Assembly (NCBI GenBank): GCA_023390175.1
Contig: JAEWDK010000024.1
Coordinates: 186,001-250,000, forward strand
From: Bacillota bacterium
Lineage (GTDB): Bacteria; Bacillota; Clostridia; Oscillospirales; Acutalibacteraceae
Length of the DNA stretch: 64,000 nucleotides
Direction of reading: 5' to 3'
Numbering within the stretch: position 1 is the stretch's first letter; each line of letters starts with the position of its first letter. Below the pieces are notes generated by a model. The model searched no databases. It saw only the letters and a program-made list of their open reading frames with translations, and was not told where the DNA came from. Positions 60,074 through 64,000 of the stretch are shown piece by piece. The position numbers and the translations under genes are program-made.

Positions 60074-62503
60074 TTACTGTGAAAGACCGGGTATTTTAGC
60101 GGAGGAACGACCGGATGGATCGGGCAGCAGGTCTGGTGCCTGAAAACTAAGCGGATTCGGCTCCGGCATTTTCGTCAGTGCAGCTTCCAGCACCTGGTCA
60201 ATTTTTTCAACGGGCAGGAATTCAAGCGCGTTTTTCACTACGCTGTCAATCTCCGCCAAATCGGAAACATTGTCCGCAGGAATAATCACTTTTTTGATAC
60301 CGGAACGGTAAGCCGCCATGGTCTTTTCTTTTAATCCGCCGATTGGCAGAACCCGGCCGAGTAAAGTGATTTCACCTGTCATAGCAATGTCATGCTTAAT
60401 CGGGATATTGGTAAGCGCAGAAGTAATGGCCGTTGCCATTGCAGTACCCGCCGACGGTCCGTCTTTCGGGATTGCCCCTTCGGGAGCATGGATATGAATG
60501 TCATATTTACTGTAAAAATCATGGCTAATTCCAAGTGAAGAGGCCCTGGTACGGATACAGCTGATTGCGGTTCTTGCAGATTCCTTCATTACATCGCCCA
60601 ATGAGCCGGTAAGTTCAATTTTACCCGTGCCGTCCATCACCGCAACTTCAATCGGCAGAATTTCACCGCCGACACTGGTCCACGCAAGCCCGTTCACAAG
60701 CCCGACCATATCGATTTTGGAAAGTTCATCGGTTTTAAATCTTTTTGGTCCCAAAAGCTCCTCCAGATTTTTAGGAGTGACCGTAATTTTGGCTTCGCTT
60801 TGCTCAACAATCTTTTTTGCAGATTTCCGGCAAATTGCCGCAATCTGCCGTTCAAGATTCCTGACGCCGGCTTCTCTGGTATAACCGTCGATCAGCTCAT
60901 GCAGCGCGGCGGGGGTCAGTTTCAGCATTTTAGAGCTGATTCCGTGTTTTTTTAGCTGTTTGGGAATTAAGTGCTTTAAAGCAATATTATATTTTTCCTC
61001 ATGAGTATAGCTGCCAAGGGTAATCACATCCATTCGGTCGAGCAGCGGTTCCGGGATGGTGCTGTAATCATTTGCAGTGGTGATAAACATTACTTTGCTT
61101 AAATCAAAGGGCATATCGATATAATGGTCAAAGAATGTAGAATTTTGCTCCGAATCAAGTACTTCCAGTAATGCGGAAGCCGGATCCCCCCGAAAATCAT
61201 TGCCCAGCTTATCAATTTCATCCAGCAGGATCAAGGGATTGTTCGTGCCAGCCTGCTTCATGGCGGCAATAATTCTGCCGGGCATGGAGCCGATATATGT
61301 TTTGCGGTGGCCCATGATATCGGATTCATCCCGCACGCCGCCGAGCGACACGCGAACATAATTGCAGCCAATCGCTTTTGCAATAGAACGGGCAATCGAA
61401 GTTTTACCGACACCGGGAGGGCCAACAAGGCAGATAATCTGCCCTTTTATGTCCGGCGCAAGTTTTTTGACTGCCAGAATTTCAATCATGCGTTCCTTAA
61501 CTTTTGTAAGCCCGTAATGGTCGCGGTCCAAAACTCTTTGCGCTTTTGCAAGGTCGATGTGCTCGCGGCTGGAAGTGTTCCATGGCAGCTCAAGGCAGGC
61601 TTCGATATAGCTTTGAATTACGCTGCCTTCATGGGAGCCGTACGGCATTTTGGAAAGGCGGTCGCATTCCTTAAGCAGCTTGTCATTTTGAAGCTGCGGA
61701 AGCTTCAGCTTTAAAACGCGTTCACGAAGGCTGTCTGCTTCCTCCTGCGGATTATCGTCATCCCCAAGTTCATAGGAAATTGCTTTCATTTGTTCCCGAA
61801 GATAGTACTCACGCTGATTATCGGTAATTTGCTCTTTGGCCTTTTCGCTGATTTGGGTTTCGATGGATAAAACCTGAATCTCATTTTTGAGAATTTCGAT
61901 CAGCTTTTCCAGCCGTTTTACAGGATGGAGTTCTTCCAGAATATACTGCTTTTGCTCATAGTCAAGCATAATGTTTGAAGTAATATAATCCGCCAATTCG
62001 CCGCAGTCTTTTTTTTGCACCACACCGATGATGATATCTGGAGGAATGCGGGTATAATTTTGGATATACTCTTCAAACAGTTCCTGGGTATAACGAATCA
62101 ACGCCTCTGTTTTATGAGACGAGCGGTAAGATTTTGTTTCAACTGTTTGCACATCCGCAAGAATGAACGGACTTTCACTGATTACAGATGCAATTTCCGC
62201 GCGGTACAGGCCTTCCGCAAACATGCGCACTCCTTCATCCGTATGGCGGATAACCTGTTTGATTTTTGCCACAACGCCCATTTGGTAAATTTGCTCGCCA
62301 TTTGGTTCATTATCGCCTAAATCCTTTTGGGCGACAAGCAAAATCTGCTGGTCGTCCTCCATGGCTTGTGATAAAGCCAGAATGGATTTCTTTCTGCCGA
62401 CGTCAAACTGCAGCAGCATACCCGGGAAGATTACCAGTCCTCGCAGTGCAAGCACCGGAATGGGGTTGGTTTCAGTTTTTTGCAGTTCAAGGTTATTACT
62501 CAT
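60074..62503 (-). CDS. lon: ATP-dependent protease Lon
   Basis: 809 residues from MSNNLELQ. N-terminal LON domain (IPVLALRGLVIFPGML), AAA+ Walker A GPPGVGKTSIARSIAKAIG (near residue 363) and a proteolytic domain with catalytic Ser in PKDGPSAGTAMATAI and Lys in GLKEKTMAAYRSGIKKVIIP. It degrades misfolded and regulatory proteins. AAGGAG lies 6 bases before the ATG; the frame opening at 62545 runs into the clpX terminator and is not used. Confidence 0.97.
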   Translation of the reverse strand: MSNNLELQKTETNPIPVLALRGLVIFPGMLLQFDVGRKKSILALSQAMEDDQQILLVAQKDLGDNEPNGEQIYQMGVVAKIKQVIRHTDEGVRMFAEGLYRAEIASVISESPFILADVQTVETKSYRSSHKTEALIRYTQELFEEYIQNYTRIPPDIIIGVVQKKDCGELADYITSNIMLDYEQKQYILEELHPVKRLEKLIEILKNEIQVLSIETQISEKAKEQITDNQREYYLREQMKAISYELGDDDNPQEEADSLRERVLKLKLPQLQNDKLLKECDRLSKMPYGSHEGSVIQSYIEACLELPWNTSSREHIDLAKAQRVLDRDHYGLTKVKERMIEILAVKKLAPDIKGQIICLVGPPGVGKTSIARSIAKAIGCNYVRVSLGGVRDESDIMGHRKTYIGSMPGRIIAAMKQAGTNNPLILLDEIDKLGNDFRGDPASALLEVLDSEQNSTFFDHYIDMPFDLSKVMFITTANDYSTIPEPLLDRMDVITLGSYTHEEKYNIALKHLIPKQLKKHGISSKMLKLTPAALHELIDGYTREAGVRNLERQIAAICRKSAKKIVEQSEAKITVTPKNLEELLGPKRFKTDELSKIDMVGLVNGLAWTSVGGEILPIEVAVMDGTGKIELTGSLGDVMKESARTAISCIRTRASSLGISHDFYSKYDIHIHAPEGAIPKDGPSAGTAMATAITSALTNIPIKHDIAMTGEITLLGRVLPIGGLKEKTMAAYRSGIKKVIIPADNVSDLAEIDSVVKNALEFLPVEKIDQVLEAALTKMPEPNPLSFQAPDLLPDPSGRSSAKIPGLSQ

Positions 62504-62524
62504 AGTTTGCTCCTTAGCATAAAA

Positions 62525-62567
62525 GGCTGTTGCCAGTGATAACAAGAGCTACCACGCTGCAACAGCC
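62525..62567 (-). terminator. Terminator of clpX
   Basis: Minus-strand GGCTGTTGC and GCAACAGCC arms separated by 25 bases, then TTTTATGC. It lies between clpX and lon. Confidence 0.7.
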
Positions 62568-62579
62568 ATGATTCTATAA

Positions 62580-63890
62580 TTATGACGCAGTATCTTTACG
62601 ACCGCGTTTCCTTGGAGTCGTTATCTTAATTTTTACCGGCTTTCGCTCCGGATTATAGACAATTTCCGGTTTTGCACCCTGTTCTACCATTTCGGCTGTA
62701 ACAGTTACCTTTTCAACGGTATAATCGGAAGGCACGTTAAACATAAGATCGGTTAGCAAATCCTCCATAATAGACCTTAGACCTCTTGCACCCGTGCGGC
62801 GGTCAATGGTCTTTTTGGCGATTGCTTTCAATGCTTCCGGCTGAAATTCCAGTTCAACCTTATCAAGCTGGAACAGCTTTTTATATTGGTTGAGCAGGCA
62901 GTTTTTGGGTTCGGTCAAGATTCTGACCAAAGATTCCTCATCCAGCCCGTTAAGGGAAGCAATAACTGGAAGACGGCCGACCAGCTCCGGTATCAAACCG
63001 AATTTCACCAAGTCATGCGGAACAACGCTTTGCATCCATGCAGTGGAATCAAGCTCCGTTCTGCTTTTCACTTCGGCGCCGAATCCCATGGCGGAGGACG
63101 CCGTACGTTTTTCAATGATTTTATTCAAGCCGTCGAAAGCGCCGCCGCAGATAAACAGGATATTGGAAGTGTCAATTTGCAAAAATTCCTGCTGCGGATG
63201 TTTTCTGCCGCCTTGCGGCGGCACATTGGAAACAGTACCCTCCAAAATTTTAAGAAGCGCCTGTTGAACGCCTTCCCCGCTTACATCACGTGTAATGGAC
63301 GGGTTTTCGGATTTCCTTGCAATTTTATCAATTTCATCAATATAGATGATTCCGCGTTCGGCTTTTTCAATATCGAAATCAGCGGCCTGAATCAGACGAA
63401 GCAAAATATTTTCAACATCCTCACCCACATAGCCGGCCTCCGTCAACGTTGTAGCGTCGGCAATAGCGAATGGAACATCCAGTATTTTCGCAAGCGTCTG
63501 TGCCAGCAAGGTCTTGCCGACACCGGTCGGACCAAGCAAAAGAACGTTGCTCTTGGTAAGCTCCACATCGTCTTTTCCATAATAGATACGCTTGTAGTGG
63601 TTATAGACTGCAACAGAAAGAGCAACTTTTGCGTCCTCCTGCCCAATCACATAATCATCAAGCATTTTCTTGATTTCATGTGGCTTTGGCAGTTCAGCCG
63701 AGGATTCATTATAGCTGGTTTTGCGATTCGACAGGTTCTTTTCATCGTCAAGAATTGACATGCAAAGTTCGATACACTCATCACAGATATAAACGCCCGG
63801 CCCTGCAATCAGACGGCGCGCTTCATTCTGCGGCTTGCCGCAGAATGAACAGCATATTCCTCTTTCTTTGGTATCGTCGTTATTTGGCAT
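62580..63890 (-). CDS. clpX: ClpX unfoldase
   Basis: 436 residues. N-terminal zinc-binding domain CSFCGK...CDECIELC (residues 14-43), Walker A LLGPTGVGKTLLAQTLA (near residue 118), Walker B YIDEIDKIA and the pore loop GYVGED. A Lys/Arg-rich C-terminus (TPRKRGRKD) is added. It feeds substrates to ClpP, whose gene lies directly upstream. Confidence 0.97.
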   Translation of the reverse strand: MPNNDDTKERGICCSFCGKPQNEARRLIAGPGVYICDECIELCMSILDDEKNLSNRKTSYNESSAELPKPHEIKKMLDDYVIGQEDAKVALSVAVYNHYKRIYYGKDDVELTKSNVLLLGPTGVGKTLLAQTLAKILDVPFAIADATTLTEAGYVGEDVENILLRLIQAADFDIEKAERGIIYIDEIDKIARKSENPSITRDVSGEGVQQALLKILEGTVSNVPPQGGRKHPQQEFLQIDTSNILFICGGAFDGLNKIIEKRTASSAMGFGAEVKSRTELDSTAWMQSVVPHDLVKFGLIPELVGRLPVIASLNGLDEESLVRILTEPKNCLLNQYKKLFQLDKVELEFQPEALKAIAKKTIDRRTGARGLRSIMEDLLTDLMFNVPSDYTVEKVTVTAEMVEQGAKPEIVYNPERKPVKIKITTPRKRGRKDTAS

Positions 63891-63912
63891 TTCATCACCA
63901 ACCTAATTTAAA

Positions 63913-64000
63913 TTATCGATTACTAATGACTTTGTCAATCAAGCCATAGTTCATGGCTTGCTCCGCGGTCATAAAATTGTCGCGCTCGGTATCCTTTGAA
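63913..64000 (-). CDS. clpP: ClpP protease, C-terminal end only
   Basis: Only the last 28 codons are in the window: DTERDNFMTAEQAMNYGLIDKVI is the conserved C-terminus of ClpP, with the catalytic Asp region (DTERD). The stop lies 22 bases before the clpX start. The rest lies beyond base 64000. Confidence 0.92.
   Translation of the reverse strand, partial: SKDTERDNFMTAEQAMNYGLIDKVISNR

Noticed and set aside
62886..63758. 290-codon plus frame opposite clpX
   Set aside because: Shadow of the clpX coding strand; composition follows codon positions of clpX.

Overview
The window looks like a chromosome segment of a spore-forming, butyrate-type anaerobe of the Clostridia, probably an Oscillospiraceae/Ruminococcaceae-like or Caproiciproducens-like organism. 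The evidence is a thl-crt-hbd-bcd-etfB-etfA operon behind Rex-type operators, dipicolinate synthase (dpaAB), SpoIIM, CwlD, a SCIFF peptide with its radical-SAM maturase, a T-box ahead of tyrS, a lysine riboswitch ahead of asd-dapA-dapB, and strong Shine-Dalgarno sites with several TTG starts. Species assignment is inference only.

Layout. 1-5.4 kb: end of an EamA permease, a small hairpin repeat, then single metabolic genes (AlaX-type editing protein, threonine aldolase, Gfo/Idh/MocA oxidoreductase, GNAT, phosphoribosyltransferase). 5.6-11.7 kb: acetyl-CoA to butyryl-CoA operon. 11.8-16.4 kb: murC, dpaAB, a zinc-ribbon membrane protein, a second EamA permease. 16.6-27 kb: two M16 peptidase-like genes, lgt, folD, dxs, tlyA, nadK, argR, recN. 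27-34.9 kb: T-box-tyrS, a YfhO-like membrane protein, then on the minus strand a lysine-riboswitch operon asd-dapA-dapB-ACT. 35-43.2 kb: queA, tgt, yajC, a small membrane protein, scfA-scfB, proC, spoIIM, xerD, a DUF624-like protein. 43.2-44.3 kb: a second Xer-type recombinase.

44.8-51.1 kb: a complete-looking filamentous phage (inovirus) prophage of about 6.29 kb in a Gram-positive type genome. It carries a Rep_trans-type initiator, a gene-V-like protein, a cluster of tiny membrane/coat proteins, a Zot-like ATPase without an obvious membrane anchor, a pIII-like surface protein, a pVI-like protein, an XRE repressor with three 17-bp palindromic operators, and accessory genes. It is flanked by dif-like sites. 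Joining the outer flanks rebuilds a perfect 28-bp inverted repeat (11+6+11). Gene direction flips at the same place: nearly all plus to the left, nearly all minus to the right. Two Xer recombinase genes lie within 3.3 kb. My reading is that the phage sits in the host dif site at the replication terminus.

51.1-64 kb (minus strand): a DUF6873-like protein, a MacB-like permease and MacA-like adaptor with no ATPase, a tiny cysteine protein, radA, cwlD, five tRNAs (Val, Asp, Phe, Gly, Cys), hslO, a methyltransferase, a YerC/TrpR-like regulator, engB, lon, clpX and the end of clpP. I saw no CRISPR array, rRNA or insertion sequence.
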